From: Roseomonas acroporae
GTDB taxonomy: Bacteria; Pseudomonadota; Alphaproteobacteria; Acetobacterales; Acetobacteraceae
Assembly (NCBI RefSeq): GCF_023223525.1
Contig: NZ_JALPRX010000057.1
Coordinates: 62,001 to 126,000 of the forward strand
DNA length: 64,000 nucleotides
Direction: 5' to 3'
Part shown: positions 9,352-17,901 of the stretch, piece after piece
Position numbering within the stretch: the stretch's first letter is position 1
Layout: every line of letters begins with the position of its first letter
Translations under genes and position numbers: made by a program
The notes under the pieces: generated by a model
Told to the model about the DNA's origin: nothing
The model's database searches: none
The model's input: the letters and a program-made list of their open reading frames with translations, nothing else

Positions 9352-10506
9352 TTGACCGCCTTCCTGCTGCGCCGGCTGCTGCAGGCGGCCTTCGTGATGC
9401 TGGCCATGTCGGTGCTGGTGTTCCTCGGCGTCTTCGCCATCGGCGACCCGGTGGAGATCCTGGTCAGCCCGCAGGCCGACCAGGCGGAGCGGGCGCGGAT
9501 CATCGCCGATCTCGGCCTCGACCGGCCGCTCTGGGAGCAGTACCTCCACTTCCTCGGCAACGCGCTGCGCGGCGATCTCGGCCGCTCCTTCGCCTACAAC
9601 GAGCCGGCGCTGCGGCTGATCCTGCACCGGCTGCCGGCGACGCTGGAGCTGGCCGCCTCGGCCATGCTGATCGCCCTCGTGATCGGCCTGCCGCTCGGCC
9701 TCTTCGCCGGGCTGCCGCCGCGCACCCTGCCGCTGCGCGTGATCGTGCTCGTCGCCGGCCTCTGCTTCTCGCTGCCCGCCCTCTGGCTCGCGCGGGTGCT
9801 GCTCGACCAGCTTCCCGGGGGGGCAGGGCCGGCCGCCGCGGCCGCGCTCGCCCTCCTCGCCCTCGGGCTGCCGGCCGGCCTCGCCGCCGGGGTGCTGCCG
9901 CGCGACCTGCCGGCGCGCGCCATCATGGCCGGCTCGATCCTCGGCTTCTCGCTGCCCACCTTCTGGGTCGGGCTGCTGCTGATCATGGTGTTCGCGGTGC
10001 AGCTCGGCTGGCTGCCCTCCACCGGGCGCGGCGCGACCGTCGCGGTGCTCGGCGTCGAGTGGAGCTTCCTGACGGCGGACGGCATCGCGCACCTGATCCT
10101 GCCCGCCCTCAACCTCGCGCTGTTCAACATCAGCCTGATGGTGCGGCTGGTGCGCGCGGGGGTGCGCGAGACCATGCTGACAGAGTTCGTGAAGTTCGCC
10201 CGCGCCAAGGGCCTGTCGCCGCGCCGGATCGTGCTGGTGCACGTGCTCAAGGCGATCATGATCCCGGTGGTGACGGTGCTCGGGCTGGAATTCGGCCAGA
10301 CCGTGGCCTTCTCCGTGGTGACGGAGAGCGTCTTCGCCTGGCCGGGCGTGGGCAAGCTGATCGTGGACAGCATCTACCAGCTCGATCGCCCCGTGATCGT
10401 CGCCTACCTGATGCTGATCGTGCTGCTGTTCATCCTGATCAACCTCGCGGTCGACCTCGCCTACTCCCTGCTCGACCCGCGCGTGCGGCTCGGAGGGCGC
10501 GCTTGA
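9352..10506 (+). CDS. ABC transporter permease, DppB type, with internal duplication
   Basis: A 384-residue inner-membrane permease of the DppB/OppB type. Start is TTG (LTAFLLRRLLQAAFVM); earlier in-frame codons have no DppB-like sequence. The DLGRSF motif, ERLPATLELA-like helix and cytoplasmic EAA loop (FVKFARAKGLSPRRI) are all present, as is the C-terminal LDPRVRLGG. Family members are usually about 310-330 residues. The excess comes from a segment in which GLPLGLFAG...PPRTLPLR...FSLPALW (from residue 112) is echoed by GLPAGLAAG...PRDLPARAI...FSLPTFW (from residue 172), exactly 60 codons later. Overlaps the next gene by 4 bp. Confidence 0.9.
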   Translation: MTAFLLRRLLQAAFVMLAMSVLVFLGVFAIGDPVEILVSPQADQAERARIIADLGLDRPLWEQYLHFLGNALRGDLGRSFAYNEPALRLILHRLPATLELAASAMLIALVIGLPLGLFAGLPPRTLPLRVIVLVAGLCFSLPALWLARVLLDQLPGGAGPAAAAALALLALGLPAGLAAGVLPRDLPARAIMAGSILGFSLPTFWVGLLLIMVFAVQLGWLPSTGRGATVAVLGVEWSFLTADGIAHLILPALNLALFNISLMVRLVRAGVRETMLTEFVKFARAKGLSPRRIVLVHVLKAIMIPVVTVLGLEFGQTVAFSVVTESVFAWPGVGKLIVDSIYQLDRPVIVAYLMLIVLLFILINLAVDLAYSLLDPRVRLGGRA

Positions 10507-11399
10507 GCGGCGCCGCGCTCGCGCCCGACGAGACGCCGCTGCGCCGCTTCCTCGCGGACTACGCCGCCTCGCCTCTCGCCCTGCTCGGCCTGCTGCTGCT
10601 GCTGCTGATCGCGGCGGCGGCGATCCTCGCCCCCTGGATCGCGCCGCAGGACCCCTACGACCTCGCCCAGCTCGACATCCTGGACGGCAAGCTGCCGCCC
10701 GGCTCGCCGGCCGGCGCCGGCTTCACCTACTGGCTCGGCACCGACGACCAGGGCCGCGACATGCTCTCGGGCATCCTGTACGGGCTGCGCACCAGCCTCG
10801 GCGTCGGGGCCGGCTCGGCGGTGCTGGCCGGGATCGTGGGCGGCGCGCTCGGGCTGCTCGCCGGCTACGCGGGCGGGCGGACCGACGGCGCCATCATGCG
10901 CGTGGTGGACCTCCAGCTCTCCTTCCCGGCCATCCTGGCGGCGCTGATGATCCTCGCCTGGCTCGGCAAGGGGGTCGCCAACGTGGTGCTGGCGCTGGTG
11001 CTGGTGGAATGGGCCTACTACGCCCGCACCGTGCGCGGCTCGGCGCTGGCCGAGCGGCAGCGCGACTACGTGGAGGCGGCGCGCGGCCTCGCCCTGCCGG
11101 CCTGGCGCGTCCTGTTCCGCCACCTGGCACCCAACTGCGCACCCACCTTCATCATCGTGCTGACCATGCAGATGGCGCGCGCCGTGGCGCTGGAGGCGAC
11201 GCTCTCCTTCCTCGGCCTCGGCGTGCCGATCACCGAGCCCTCGCTCGGCCTGCTGATCGCCAACGGCAGCGAGTACATGCTGGCCGGCCAGTACTGGATC
11301 TCCTTCTATCCCGGCCTCGCCCTGCTGCTGACCATCGTCGCCGTCAACCTCGTGGGCGACCACCTGCGCGACGTGCTGAACCCGAAGCTGCAGGCATGA
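10503..11399 (+). CDS. ABC transporter permease, DppC type
   Basis: A 298-residue permease of the DppC/OppC type that pairs with the preceding DppB-type subunit. Start TTG at 10503 overlaps the previous stop codon (TTGA) and has GGAGGG six bases upstream. Features in order: an N-terminal membrane helix (about residues 22-42), the periplasmic WLGTDDQGRDMLSGILYG signature after it, the cytoplasmic EAA loop (YVEAARGLALPAWRVLFRHL), and the FLGLGVPITEPSLG segment before the last helix. The length is normal. Confidence 0.93.
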   Translation: MSGAALAPDETPLRRFLADYAASPLALLGLLLLLLIAAAAILAPWIAPQDPYDLAQLDILDGKLPPGSPAGAGFTYWLGTDDQGRDMLSGILYGLRTSLGVGAGSAVLAGIVGGALGLLAGYAGGRTDGAIMRVVDLQLSFPAILAALMILAWLGKGVANVVLALVLVEWAYYARTVRGSALAERQRDYVEAARGLALPAWRVLFRHLAPNCAPTFIIVLTMQMARAVALEATLSFLGLGVPITEPSLGLLIANGSEYMLAGQYWISFYPGLALLLTIVAVNLVGDHLRDVLNPKLQA

Positions 11400-12427
11400 G
11401 CGGCGCGTCGCCACTCGCGCCGCCAGCCGTGTCGCCATCCGCCGGCCCCACGCTGGAGGTGCGCCACCTCAGCACGCACTTCCTCACCCGCGCCGGCGCG
11501 CTGAAGGCGGTGGACGACGTCTCCTTCAGCATCGGGCGCGGCGAGGTGCTCGGCCTCGTCGGCGAATCCGGCTCGGGCAAGACGGTGACGGGCTTCTCGC
11601 TGCTCGGCCTGGTCGACCCGCCCGGCCGCGTCGTCGGCGGCGAGATACGCTTCCGCGGCGAGAACCTGGTCGGGCTGCCGGAGGAGCGGATGCGGCACCT
11701 GCGCGGCAACCGCATCGCGATGATCTTCCAGGACCCGATGATGACGCTCAACCCGGTCCTGCGCATCGACACGCAGATGATCGAGACGGTGCTGGCGCAC
11801 GCGCCGCGCCTCTCGCGCGCCGAGGCCCGCGCCCGCTGCCGCGACGCGCTCGGCCAGGTCGGCATCCCGAGCCCGGAGGAGCGCCTCTCCGCCTACCCGC
11901 ACGAATTCTCGGGCGGCATGCGCCAGCGTGTGGCCATCGCCATCGCCCTGCTGCACCGCCCCGACCTCATCATCGCCGACGAGCCGACCACGGCGCTCGA
12001 CGTCACCATCCAGGCGCAGATCCTGGCCGAGGTGCAGTCGCTCTGCGCCGGGTACGGCACCAGCCTGCTCTGGATCACCCACGACCTCTCGGTGGTGGCC
12101 GGCCTCGCCGACAGCCTCGCCGTGATGTACGCCGGCCGCGTGGTGGAGACCGGGCCGGTGGACGCGGTGCTGGACGCGCCGCTGCACCCCTACACCGCCG
12201 GGCTGATCGGCAGCGTGCCCAGCCGCAACCGGCGCGGCGCGCCGCTGCGCCAGATCCCGGGCCTCACGCCCTCGCTGCTCAACCTGCCGCGCGGCTGCGC
12301 CTTCCGCGCCCGCTGCCCGCGCGCCGACGCGGTGTGCACGGCGCCGCCCGCGCTGGACGAGAAGCGGCCGGGGCGCTTCGCGCGCTGCTTCCACCCGCAC
12401 GGGGAGGAGGACGGCGATGCGGGGTGA
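11396..12427 (+). CDS. ABC transporter ATP-binding protein, DppD type
   Basis: A 343-residue ATPase subunit of the same importer. Walker A is GESGSGKT, the signature motif [12 protein letters not shown], Walker [15 protein letters not shown], and the H-loop WITHDLSVV. The C-terminal oligopeptide-transporter extension has the family's Cys-rich [12 protein letters not shown] and RCFHPH, which ligate an iron-sulfur cluster in some members. The ATG overlaps the permease stop codon (ATGA). Confidence 0.94.
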   Translation: MSGASPLAPPAVSPSAGPTLEVRHLSTHFLTRAGALKAVDDVSFSIGRGEVLGLVGESGSGKTVTGFSLLGLVDPPGRVVGGEIRFRGENLVGLPEERMRHLRGNRIAMIFQDPMMTLNPVLRIDTQMIETVLAHAPRLSRAEARARCRDALGQVGIPSPEERLSAYPHEFSGGMRQRVAIAIALLHRPDLIIADEPTTALDVTIQAQILAEVQSLCAGYGTSLLWITHDLSVVAGLADSLAVMYAGRVVETGPVDAVLDAPLHPYTAGLIGSVPSRNRRGAPLRQIPGLTPSLLNLPRGCAFRARCPRADAVCTAPPALDEKRPGRFARCFHPHGEEDGDAG

Positions 12428-12540
12428 CGTTCGGGGCTTCCCCCCGGACCCCATCCGTTTTTCGGCCTCGCCGGTTGGGACGGCGAGGCTCCTGATGGAA
12501 CGGGGGGTTCCAGGGGGGCTTCGCCCCCTGGCGCTTTCTT
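12428..12540. repeat. Composite GC-hairpin element inside the ABC operon (type C, copy 1)
   Basis: The 123 bp between the two ATPase genes hold a hairpin of the form CCAGGGGGCGAAGCCCCCCTGG (on the minus strand), followed by GGAACCCC and, at the other end, a GGATGGGGTCCGG segment. Both ends match the type C elements at 15.8, 20.9, 34.4 and 54.8 kb; the middle differs. It separates two genes that are usually tightly coupled. Confidence 0.75.
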
Positions 12541-12550
12541 CCTTTCCCCC

Positions 12551-13540
12551 ATGAACGCCCTCCCCATGGTGCAGCTCGACGGCGTCTCCCGCCGCTTCGA
12601 GCGTCGTCTCGACCTCGCCGGCCGCCTCGCCCGCCGCCTCGGCGCCTCGCTGCGCGACGAGGTGGTGCATGCCGTGGACGGGGTGGACCTCGCCATCCGT
12701 CGCGGCGAGGTGCTGGGGCTGGTAGGCGAGTCCGGCTGCGGCAAGTCCACGCTGGGGCGCATGGTGGCGGGGCTGCTGCCGGTCTCGGGCGGCACCATCC
12801 GGCGCGAGGGGCGCGACATCGCGACGCTCGGGCGCCGCCAGCGCCTGCGCACGCAGATGATCTTCCAGGACCCCTACGCCTCGCTCAACCCGCGCCTGCG
12901 CGTCGGCCAGATCGTCGGCGAGGCGCCGCTGGTCCACGGCCTCGTGCCGCGCGCCGGCGTCGAGACCTACGTCGAGGAGCAGCTCCGCCGCGCCGGGCTC
13001 GATCCCGCGCTGCGCCGGCGCTTCCCGCACCAGTTCTCCGGCGGCCAGCGCCAGCGCATCGGCATCGCCCGCGCGCTCGCCGTGCAGCCCGATTTCCTGG
13101 TCTGCGACGAGGCGGTGGCGGCGCTCGACGTCTCGATCCAGGCGCAGATCCTCAACCTGTTCATGCGCCTGCGCCGCGAGCTCGACCTCACCTACCTCTT
13201 CATCAGCCACGATCTCGGCGTGGTCGAGCACCTGTCGGACAGGGTGGCCATCATGTATCTCGGCCGCGTGGTGGAGGAGGCGCCGGTGGCGGCGATCTTC
13301 GGCCGGCCGAACCATCCCTACACCCAGGCGCTGCTGGCGCAGGTGCCGCGCATCGAGGCACGCCGGCGCGCCTTCGCGGGCATCCGGGGCGAGTTGCCCT
13401 CGCCGCTGCGCCCGCCGCCCGGCTGCCATTTCCATCCGCGCTGCCCGCACGCGCTGCCGCGCTGCGCCGCCGAGCGCCCGGCGCTGCGCGAGGTGGCGCC
13501 GGGACACCGCAGCGCCTGTCACCTCAACGATTCCCCATGA
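12551..13540 (+). CDS. ABC transporter ATP-binding protein, DppF type
   Basis: The 329-residue second ATPase subunit. Walker A GESGCGKS, signature [15 protein letters not shown], Walker [15 protein letters not shown], and FISHDLGVV as switch. The last 50 residues carry the oligopeptide ATPase tail ([14 protein letters not shown]). Unlike the preceding genes it is not overlapped with its neighbour: a repeat element lies between, and no clear Shine-Dalgarno sequence is visible before the ATG (TTTCTTCCTTTCCCCC). Its stop codon overlaps the next small gene. Confidence 0.93.
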   Translation: MNALPMVQLDGVSRRFERRLDLAGRLARRLGASLRDEVVHAVDGVDLAIRRGEVLGLVGESGCGKSTLGRMVAGLLPVSGGTIRREGRDIATLGRRQRLRTQMIFQDPYASLNPRLRVGQIVGEAPLVHGLVPRAGVETYVEEQLRRAGLDPALRRRFPHQFSGGQRQRIGIARALAVQPDFLVCDEAVAALDVSIQAQILNLFMRLRRELDLTYLFISHDLGVVEHLSDRVAIMYLGRVVEEAPVAAIFGRPNHPYTQALLAQVPRIEARRRAFAGIRGELPSPLRPPPGCHFHPRCPHALPRCAAERPALREVAPGHRSACHLNDSP

Positions 13541-13731
13541 AGATGCGACAAGTGAAGGCGCGGCACCGGATGCGACCCTGGACGACCCGTTCCGCCCTGC
13601 TGCTTCCGGCGCTGGCGGCGCTGCTGCTGCTGGCCGCGTGCCGGACGACGCCGATGGCGCCGGGCGGCACGCGCGAGCGGCCGCTCGGCGAGGCGCTGCC
13701 GCCGCCCGACCTGCGGCAGCCGGCGCGCTGA
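13537..13731 (+). CDS. Small predicted lipoprotein
   Basis: 64 residues. A basic N-terminus is followed by a hydrophobic stretch and a lipobox-like LLLAAC, so the mature peptide would be a lipid-anchored chain of about 27 residues rich in Pro and Arg. The ATG overlaps the ATPase stop codon (ATGA), which argues for real translation coupled to the transporter operon. Function unknown; it may help keep the receptor near the permease, but that is speculation. Confidence 0.55.
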   Translation: MKMRQVKARHRMRPWTTRSALLLPALAALLLLAACRTTPMAPGGTRERPLGEALPPPDLRQPAR

Positions 13732-13744
13732 GCGTCGCGGCACG

Positions 13745-13813
13745 GCCGCGCCAGGCATTGCGGCGCAGCCGCGCCAGGCATTGCGGCGCAGCCGCGCCGG
13801 GCACCATGGCGCA
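13745..13813. repeat. 23-bp tandem repeat
   Basis: Three contiguous 23-bp units (GCCGCGCCAGGCATTGCGGCGCA type). The first two are identical and the third is diverged; a partial fourth follows. They fill the gap between the small lipoprotein gene and the deaminase-like gene. Confidence 0.85.
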
Positions 13814-13883
13814 GCCGCGCCGCCTTGCGGCACGGCACGACGCCTTCCATGCTGCGACGCATCGCCGGAGAGGAGTGTCGCGC

Positions 13884-14639
13884 TTGTATTCCACCCTTCC
13901 CGTCCCAGAGGGCGGCTACCGCTTCATCCCCGCCGTCTACCAGTATTCCGGCGGCGTCGCCGCCGAGCCGGGGTTCCGCATCGAGCGCGTGCGCTTCGCC
14001 GAACCGGTGCCGGTCGAGGCCGGCTTCGCCGCCATCGCCGCCCTGCTGGAGGCCGCCGGCCGTCCGAAGGCGGCCTTCTGCGCCTGCGAGCTCCGCTCGC
14101 CCGAACCCTTCACCGAGCAGGGCTTCCGCGACTTCAACGGAATCTACGGCCGCGTGCTGGAGGAATGGGGCCTCTTCCGCGACGGGAGGAACCCGGTCGC
14201 CCGCTCCAACGTCTGCCCCGAGGTGTCGCCGCCCGCGGTGCCGAGCTTCCACGCCTTCGCCTACACCGTGCCCGACCCGTCCGCGCCGCCCTCCTTCGTG
14301 GTGGCCGGCAGCGGCGAGTCCGAGGAAGGCCACGCCAACTACCGGGACCATGTCGTGGCGCTCGACGACCTTTCGCCGGACGGCATCGCCGCCAAGGTGC
14401 GCTGGGTGCTGGGCGAGATGGAGCGGCGCATGGCCGCCCTCGGCGCCGACTGGCAGGCGACGACCGGCGTGCAGATCTACACCGTGCACGACTTCCACGC
14501 CGTCGTCGCGAACGAGCTGGCGGCGCGCGGCGCGGCACGGCACGGGCTCACCTGGCAGTTCTGCCGGCCACCGATCGTGAAGATCGAGTACGAGATGGAC
14601 TGCCGCGGCGTCGCGCTGGAACGCGTGCTGCCACGCTGA
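13884..14639 (+). CDS. Conserved protein, possibly RidA-related aminomuconate deaminase (CnbZ-like)
   Basis: A 251-residue soluble protein. Start TTG at 13884 is chosen because GGAGAGGAG ends eight bases upstream; a GTG at 13875 is in frame but too close to that site. Conserved-looking blocks are YQYSGGVAAEPGFRIERVRF, FTEQGFRDFNGIYGRVLEEWGL, NPVARSNVCPEVSPP, and SFHAFAYTVP, then YRDHVVALDD. The pattern resembles a RidA-like family containing the 2-amino-5-chloromuconate deaminase CnbZ, from memory and without an alignment. A TctC receptor gene follows on the same strand. It could equally be an uncharacterised hydrolase. Confidence 0.45.
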   Translation: MYSTLPVPEGGYRFIPAVYQYSGGVAAEPGFRIERVRFAEPVPVEAGFAAIAALLEAAGRPKAAFCACELRSPEPFTEQGFRDFNGIYGRVLEEWGLFRDGRNPVARSNVCPEVSPPAVPSFHAFAYTVPDPSAPPSFVVAGSGESEEGHANYRDHVVALDDLSPDGIAAKVRWVLGEMERRMAALGADWQATTGVQIYTVHDFHAVVANELAARGAARHGLTWQFCRPPIVKIEYEMDCRGVALERVLPR

Positions 14640-14836
14640 GCCCGCTGCCGCACCGGGCCTGCCGCACGCCCGCTGCGACGGCGGGCGGATAGGTGGCGGC
14701 AGGCACGGATATTGCAACGCAGCAACACGATGCCATGGCGCCTGCATGCCCGCACGGGTGTCGCGCCGCGTGGCCTCCGTCGTGGCTCCACGGCAAGGGC
14801 GCCGCGATGCGCGTCGCCCCTTGTCGTGGAGCCGCC

Positions 14837-15823
14837 ATGCCCATCACCCGTCGCCGCGCCACCCTGATGCTCGCGGGGCTGCCGGCCCTCGCGCGCGGCC
14901 GTGCCGCCTTCGCGCAGGCCGCGCCCGCCTGGTCGCCGAGCCGGCCGGTGCGCTGCATCATCCCGTTCACGCCGGGCGGCACCATGGATGTGGTGGTGCG
15001 GCTGGTGCAGGACCCGATGCAGCGCGACCTCGGCCAGCCCGTGGTGATCGAGAACCGGCCCGGCGGCTCCACCATCGTCGGCACGCAGGAGGTGATGCGC
15101 TCGCCGGCCGACGGCCACGCCATGATCATGGTGGCCAACAGCTTCGCGGCCAACATCACGCTGCGGAAGAGCCTGCCCTACGATTCGCTGCGCGACCTCG
15201 CGCCGGTCTGCATGACCTCGGTGGTGCCGCACGTGCTCTGCGTGCATCCCTCGGTGGCGGCTGATTTCGCGGCGTTCCTGGCGGCGGCCCGCCGGCCCGG
15301 CGACGGGCTCTCCTTCGGCTCCTACGGCATCGGCACCTCGAACCACCTCGGCGCCGAGCAGTTCAAGCAGGCCGCGGGGCTGAACGCGACGCACGTGCCC
15401 TACAATGGCGGGCCGCAGGCCACCACCGACCTGATCGGCGGCCGCATCCAGTTCATGTTCGCCAACCTGCCGGACATCCTGCAATCCGTGCGTGGCGGCG
15501 AGCTGCGCGCCATCGCCATCTCGGCCGATGCGCGGGCGCGCGAGCTGCCGGAGGTGCCGACCATGGCGGAGCTGGGCTTCCCGCTGGTGCTGTCGGACAG
15601 CTGGTTCGGCGTGCTGATGCGCAGCGACGTGCCGGCGGCGGCGCGGGCGCGGCTGGAGTCGGCCTGGATCGCCGCGCTGAACCGGCCGGAGGTGCGCGGG
15701 CGGCTGGAGGACCAGGGCTTCACCGTGCTGGCGAAGCCGGCGGCGGAATTCGGCAAGGAGATACGCCGCTACGCCGAGACCTACGCGGAGGTGATCCGGA
15801 TGGGGAACATCCGGGTGGAGTGA
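14837..15823 (+). CDS. TctC/Bug-family tripartite tricarboxylate-type substrate-binding protein
   Basis: A 328-residue periplasmic receptor. An arginine-rich signal (ITRRRATLMLAGLPALARG) ending near AFAQ precedes the mature chain. Bug-family landmarks are PVRCIIPFTPGG, VIENRPGGSTIVG, HVPYNGGPQATTDLIGG and ELPEVPTMAELGFP. The start ATG has GGAG five bases before it. No TctA/TctB membrane components are nearby, which is typical of the large orphan Bug families in Acetobacteraceae and Burkholderiales. It may bind a small carboxylate, possibly an aromatic catabolite given the preceding gene. Confidence 0.92.
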   Translation: MPITRRRATLMLAGLPALARGRAAFAQAAPAWSPSRPVRCIIPFTPGGTMDVVVRLVQDPMQRDLGQPVVIENRPGGSTIVGTQEVMRSPADGHAMIMVANSFAANITLRKSLPYDSLRDLAPVCMTSVVPHVLCVHPSVAADFAAFLAAARRPGDGLSFGSYGIGTSNHLGAEQFKQAAGLNATHVPYNGGPQATTDLIGGRIQFMFANLPDILQSVRGGELRAIAISADARARELPEVPTMAELGFPLVLSDSWFGVLMRSDVPAAARARLESAWIAALNRPEVRGRLEDQGFTVLAKPAAEFGKEIRRYAETYAEVIRMGNIRVE

Positions 15824-15830
15824 CCGGCCC

Positions 15831-16065
15831 GGGGCGCGGGGGCTTCGCCCCTGCGACCCCGGCAAGGGGCGCTGCCCTTGCATCCCCGCCAAGGGGCGAA
15901 GCCCCCTTGGAACCCCCATTCCAGGAAGGATGGCCTGACGGCCGTAACCTGCGGGACCAGGCGAACAGCGGTGCAGGCGGGCTTCGCCCTCCTGCCGGAT
16001 GGGGTCGGGGGGAGGCAGAGCCTTCCCCAGGCGGATGAGATCCGGGAAAGGCGCAGCCTTCCCCG
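15831..16065. repeat. Composite GC-hairpin element (type C, copy 2)
   Basis: Several GC hairpins in series: GGGGCTTCGCCCC, CAAGGGGCGCTGCCCTTG and AAGGGGCGAAGCCCCCTT. They are followed by GGAACCCCCATTCC, a core of about 60 bp, then GTGCAGGCGGGCTTCGCCCTCCTGC, GGATGGGGTCGGGGGGAGGC and a last hairpin. The order matches copies 3 to 5. It starts eight bases after the TctC stop codon and occupies nearly all of the gap before the exporter gene. Confidence 0.85.
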
Positions 16066-16184
16066 CCGGCCGTTCACCCAAGCGTGGCGCCCGCCCTCTC
16101 TTGCGGCGCGGCGCACTCTGTGGGCATCAACGGCCGAGGCCGCCGCCCGACCGGGACGGCAACGGCGGCGCGAGGGAGGGGCCG

Positions 16185-17747
16185 TTGCCGTCCTGCACCA
16201 CGATCCGGCAGGGAGCCGGACCCACCACGGGCGAAACCCAGGCGGATGCCGGGGCGCAGGCGAGCCACGCAGCCGCGAGCCAGCCGGCCGCCGGCGCCAC
16301 CTCCTTCTTCACCATCTTCCCCTCGATCATGCTGCCGATGTTCCTGGCGGTGATCGACCAGACCATCGTGGCCACCGCCCTGCCCGCCATCGCCGCCTCG
16401 CTCGGCGGCGTCGAGCGGCTGAGCTGGGTGGTGGTGTCCTATCTCGTCGCCACCACCATCGCCGCCCCGGTCTACGGCCGTCTCGGCGACGCGCTGGGGC
16501 GGCGGCGGATGATGCTGGTGGCGCTCGCCATCTTCATGCTGTTCTCGGCGCTCTGCGCCACGGCGCGCTCGGTGGAGATGCTGAGCTTCCTGCGCGTGCT
16601 CCAGGGCCTCGGCGGCGGCGGGCTGATGACGCTCTCCCAGGCCCTCATCGGCGAGGCGCTGCCGCCGCGCGAGCGCGCCCGCTACCAGGGCTACCTCGCC
16701 GCCGTCGCGGTCTGCTCCTCCACCTTCGGGCCGGTGGCGGGCGGCTTCCTGGCCGAGCATCTCGGCTGGCGCTCGATCTTCCTGGTGAACCTGCCGGTCG
16801 GGGCGCTCGCCATGCTGCTGACGCTACGTCTGCCCCGGCGCGGCGGCACGGGCGGCAGCCTGCGCTTCGACACGCTCGGCCTCGTGCTGTTCGTGCTGTT
16901 CGTCGCGCCGATGCTGCTGGCGCTGACCCTGGCGCAGCGGCTGGACTTCGCCTCGCTGCCCGCCATCCTGGGGCTGGTGGCGCTCTCCTGCTGCTCCTGC
17001 CTGCTGCTGCTGCGCCAGGAGCGCCGCGCGGCGATGCCGCTGCTGCCGCTCCGCCTGCTGCGCCAGCCCACCATCTGGCGCGCCGACGGCATGGCGATGT
17101 TCCACGGCGCGGCGCTGGTGGCGCTGTTCACCTTCCTGCCGATGTACCTGCGCGTCGTGCGCGGCGCCTCGGCCACCGAGACCGGGCTGCTGCTGCTGCC
17201 GCTGGCGGCGGGGATCGGCATCGGCTCGATGCTGACGGGCCGTCTCGTCGCCCGCACCGGGCGCACGGCGGTGTTCCCGACGGTCGGGCTCGCGGTGGCG
17301 ACGCTGACCCTGCTCTGCCTCGCCCTGTTCGCCGGGCGTTTCAGCCTGCCGGCGCTGGTCACGCTGCTCGGCGTGAACGCGATCTTCATGGGCACGGTGA
17401 TGGGCGTGGTGCAGGTGACGGTGCAGACCGCGGCGCCGCCGCGCGCGATCGGCGCCGCCGCCGGCTCCGTGCAATTCTCCCGCGCCGTGGGCGCCGCCTT
17501 CGGCACGGCGCTGGTGGGGGCGGTGCTGTTCGCCGCCCTGTCGCTGACCGATCCGCTGGCGGCCGCGCTGTTCAACCGGCTGGTGCGCGAGGGGCCGGCG
17601 GTGATGGCGACGCTCTCCACCGCGCAGCAGGTGCTGGTGCGGGACGAGATCGCCGGCGCCTTCTCGGCGGCCTTCGTGACCATCGCGGCGTTCACCGGCG
17701 CCGGGCTGGCCCTCGCGGCGACGCTGCCGATGCGCCGGCTGCCCTGA
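16185..17747 (+). CDS. DHA2-family (EmrB/QacA-type) MFS multidrug exporter
   Basis: About 520 residues with 14 predicted membrane helices, a drug:H+ antiporter. Start TTG at 16185 is preceded by a purine-rich GAGGGAGGGG; any start before about 16290 would leave the first helix (FFTIFPSIMLPMFLAVIDQT) intact. Motif D1 is IDQTIVATALPAIAASLGG, motif A GRLGDALGRRRMM, and motif C-like GPVAGGFLAEHLGWRSIF follows helix 5. The natural substrate is unknown. There is no linked membrane-fusion partner or TetR regulator. Confidence 0.88.
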   Translation: MPSCTTIRQGAGPTTGETQADAGAQASHAAASQPAAGATSFFTIFPSIMLPMFLAVIDQTIVATALPAIAASLGGVERLSWVVVSYLVATTIAAPVYGRLGDALGRRRMMLVALAIFMLFSALCATARSVEMLSFLRVLQGLGGGGLMTLSQALIGEALPPRERARYQGYLAAVAVCSSTFGPVAGGFLAEHLGWRSIFLVNLPVGALAMLLTLRLPRRGGTGGSLRFDTLGLVLFVLFVAPMLLALTLAQRLDFASLPAILGLVALSCCSCLLLLRQERRAAMPLLPLRLLRQPTIWRADGMAMFHGAALVALFTFLPMYLRVVRGASATETGLLLLPLAAGIGIGSMLTGRLVARTGRTAVFPTVGLAVATLTLLCLALFAGRFSLPALVTLLGVNAIFMGTVMGVVQVTVQTAAPPRAIGAAAGSVQFSRAVGAAFGTALVGAVLFAALSLTDPLAAALFNRLVREGPAVMATLSTAQQVLVRDEIAGAFSAAFVTIAAFTGAGLALAATLPMRRLP

Positions 17748-17750
17748 GAC

Positions 17751-17785
17751 GGACGGCGTGCCTCGGCCGTTGCCGAGGCACGTCC
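17751..17785. terminator. Bidirectional hairpin between convergent genes
   Basis: GTGCCTCGG and CCGAGGCAC form a perfect 9-bp stem with a 6-base loop, extended by GGACG/CGTCC with a small bulge. It lies four bases after the exporter stop codon and ahead of the convergent esterase-like gene. There is no U-tract, so it may act as an RNA-stabilising end or a Rho-linked terminator. Confidence 0.6.
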
Positions 17786-17901
17786 GGGCTGGGCGAGGCA
17801 CACCCGCCGCCTCGGAACGAGCGTCGGACCGAAGGCCGGGGCAGTTCCGGGGCGCGTGGTCCGGGGCGCGTGGTCCGGGGCCGGCGGGTCGCTCCCGGCC
17901 G

